A stretch of 6,612 bases of DNA. It comes from Rhodanobacteraceae bacterium. Its GTDB lineage: Bacteria > Pseudomonadota > Gammaproteobacteria > Xanthomonadales > Rhodanobacteraceae. The stretch is from assembly GCA_025928735.1 (NCBI GenBank), contig JAICIW010000132.1, forward strand, positions 1 through 6,612. The letters are read 5' to 3'. Positions 5,375-6,612 of this stretch are shown one piece after another; the first letter of the stretch is position 1, and each line of letters begins with the position of its first letter. Under the pieces are notes generated by a model. That model did not search any database and was not told the origin of the DNA. It saw only the letters and a list, made by a program, of their open reading frames with translations. The position numbers were made by a program, and so were the translations under genes.

Positions 5375-6612
5375 CTATGTCGTGCCGGCGGACAGCGCCG
5401 CGAGAAACGCGCGCCGCCACGCGCCGATATCGTGTTTCGACACGTGCTCGAACATGGCGGCCCAGCGCTCGCGGCGTTCCTGCAGCGGCATCGTCAGGGC
5501 CTGTTCGATGCCTTCCACCAGTCCTTCCGGATCGTACGGATTCACCAGGATCGCCTGCTCCAGTTCGCCCGCGGCGCCGGCGAATTGCGACAGCACCAGC
5601 ACGCCGGGATCGTCGGCGGGCTGCGCGGCCACGAATTCCTTGGCCACCAGATTCATGCCGTCTCGCAACGGCGTGACCAGCGCGAGCTGCGAAATCCGGT
5701 AGAAGCCCGCCAGCGTGGACTGCGCGAAACTGCGGTTGACGTAGCGGATCGGTACCCAGTCCGGGTCGGCGTAGCGGCCGTTGGTGGCGCCGGCCGAGCG
5801 CTCCAGGCGGGAGCGCAGTTCGCGGTATTCCGGCACTTCCTCGCGCGAGGGCGGCGCGATCTGCAGGAACGAAACCCGCGAGCGCCATTCGTGGTGTTCC
5901 TCGAGAAAGCGGCCGAAGGCGTCGAAGCGGCGCGGCAGGCCCTTGGAATAATCCAGCCGGTCCACGCCGATCGCGAGCTGGCGATAGTTGAGGCTGGCGC
6001 GCAGCTTGCGCACCGTGGAATTGTTGACCGCGTATTGCGACTGGCGCGCGACCTCGGCGGTATCGATGCTGATGGGGAACGCCGCAATGTGCGTGTGCCG
6101 GCCACCCAGTTCCACCACGTCGCGCGAACGGGTTGCGCCGAGCCTGCGGGCGAAGTAATCGAACAACGCGCGGGCGTCGTCGCGATTCTGCACGCCCACC
6201 AGATCGCACGCGCTCAGGGTGGCGATCAGTTCCCTGTGGCAGGGCAGGTTGATCAGCAACTCCGGCGGCGGCAGCGGGATGTGCAGGAAAAAACCGATGC
6301 GCGCGCCGATGCCGAGTTCGCGCAGTTCCGCGGCCAGCGGAATCAGGTGATAGTCATGGATCCAGATGCGGTCGTCGTCGCGCAGCAGCGGCGCGAGTCT
6401 TTCCGCGAACAGCCTGTTGACCTCGCGGTAGCCGGCGTATTGCGTGCGGCTGTACTGCATCACCGTGGGCTGGAAGTGCAGCAACGGCCACAGGGTGCGG
6501 TTGGCGAAGCCGAGATAGTAGGTTTCGTATTCCTCGCGGGTCAGATCCAGCAGCGCGTAGTCGATGTTGCCGGCGGACTCGCGGTGCAACGCGCGCTCGT
6601 CCGGCGCGACGC
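5375..6612 (-). CDS. otsA: OtsA trehalose-6-phosphate synthase, N-terminus outside window
   Basis: A cytoplasmic GT20 glycosyltransferase that joins UDP-glucose and glucose-6-phosphate to give trehalose-6-phosphate, the first step of OtsA-OtsB trehalose synthesis for osmotic and desiccation stress. The last 411 codons are visible, and the frame is still open at the right edge. E. coli OtsA has 474 residues, so about 50-60 are missing, including the N-terminal glycine-rich loop. Matching segments in order are: NIDYALLDLT and the YYLGFANRTLWP acceptor region; IWIHDYHLIPL (HDYH at 6358-6347); IGFFLHIPLP; VDRLDYSKGLPRRF with the phosphate-binding Arg and Lys (codons near 5959 and 5944); VTPLRDGMNLVAKEFVAAQ with the Asp, Asn and Glu of the nucleotide-sugar site (from about 5677); and GVLVLSQFAGAAGEL. 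All expected active-site residues in the visible part are present. The TTG at 6589 is only an internal codon. The gene ends with TAG at 5375-5377, and no convincing terminator follows. An otsB partner, if any, must lie outside. Confidence 0.96.
   Translation of the reverse strand, partial: VAPDERALHRESAGNIDYALLDLTREEYETYYLGFANRTLWPLLHFQPTVMQYSRTQYAGYREVNRLFAERLAPLLRDDDRIWIHDYHLIPLAAELRELGIGARIGFFLHIPLPPPELLINLPCHRELIATLSACDLVGVQNRDDARALFDYFARRLGATRSRDVVELGGRHTHIAAFPISIDTAEVARQSQYAVNNSTVRKLRASLNYRQLAIGVDRLDYSKGLPRRFDAFGRFLEEHHEWRSRVSFLQIAPPSREEVPEYRELRSRLERSAGATNGRYADPDWVPIRYVNRSFAQSTLAGFYRISQLALVTPLRDGMNLVAKEFVAAQPADDPGVLVLSQFAGAAGELEQAILVNPYDPEGLVEGIEQALTMPLQERRERWAAMFEHVSKHDIGAWRRAFLAALSAGTT

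Noticed and set aside
6587..6589. TTG as the start of OtsA
   Set aside because: The frame stays open upstream to the window edge, and the family has about 55-60 further residues before this point.
1..6612. tRNA, rRNA, CRISPR array, insertion sequence or riboswitch
   Set aside because: No cloverleaf-like segments, regularly spaced repeats, transposase-like frames or known aptamer signatures were seen on either strand.

Overview
The window is high-GC bacterial DNA. Codons favour G/C at the third position, and the best family matches are proteobacterial. The gene set (divergent tesA / ybbA-ybbP, otsA, a PEP-CTERM protein with a sigma-54 promoter) suggests a gammaproteobacterium, perhaps Xanthomonadales-like. 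That placement is an inference from gene content and composition; there is no marker gene.

Layout, left to right. Bases 1-2369 (minus strand) hold most of a large FtsX/MacB-type ABC permease of the YbbP kind, cut off at its C-terminus by the window edge. It overlaps by 4 bases the end of its ATPase partner YbbA (2366-3040, minus). Transcribed away from YbbA is TesA (3039-3689, plus), a secreted SGNH/GDSL esterase. The two start codons share one CATG, so there is no intergenic space at all. In E. coli the same three genes lie together in the same divergent order, and the unit is thought to act on lipid or hydrophobic ester substrates at the periplasmic face of the inner membrane.

Bases 3690-3926 carry no gene, but contain a textbook intrinsic terminator for the gene to its right. 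That gene (3927-4688, minus) encodes a 253-residue exported protein with an N-terminal signal peptide and a C-terminal PEP-CTERM sorting tail. It is probably an exosortase substrate displayed at or released from the cell surface. Upstream of it lies a full consensus sigma-54 (RpoN) promoter (4779-4794, minus), and above that an AT-rich stretch (about 4795-4910) with inverted repeats that could be activator sites. This matches known PEP-CTERM regulation by the PrsK/PrsR two-component system with RpoN. It is the most interesting part of the window.

Bases 4888-5340 (minus) hold the N-terminal half of a flavodoxin-fold NAD(P)H oxidoreductase. Family resemblance stops abruptly after about residue 93 and the reading continues into unrelated sequence, so it looks like a decayed or rearranged gene. 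It lies 34 bases downstream of otsA (5375 to beyond 6612, minus), the trehalose-6-phosphate synthase gene, whose N-terminus lies outside the window. No RNA genes, insertion sequences, CRISPR arrays or attachment sites were seen.
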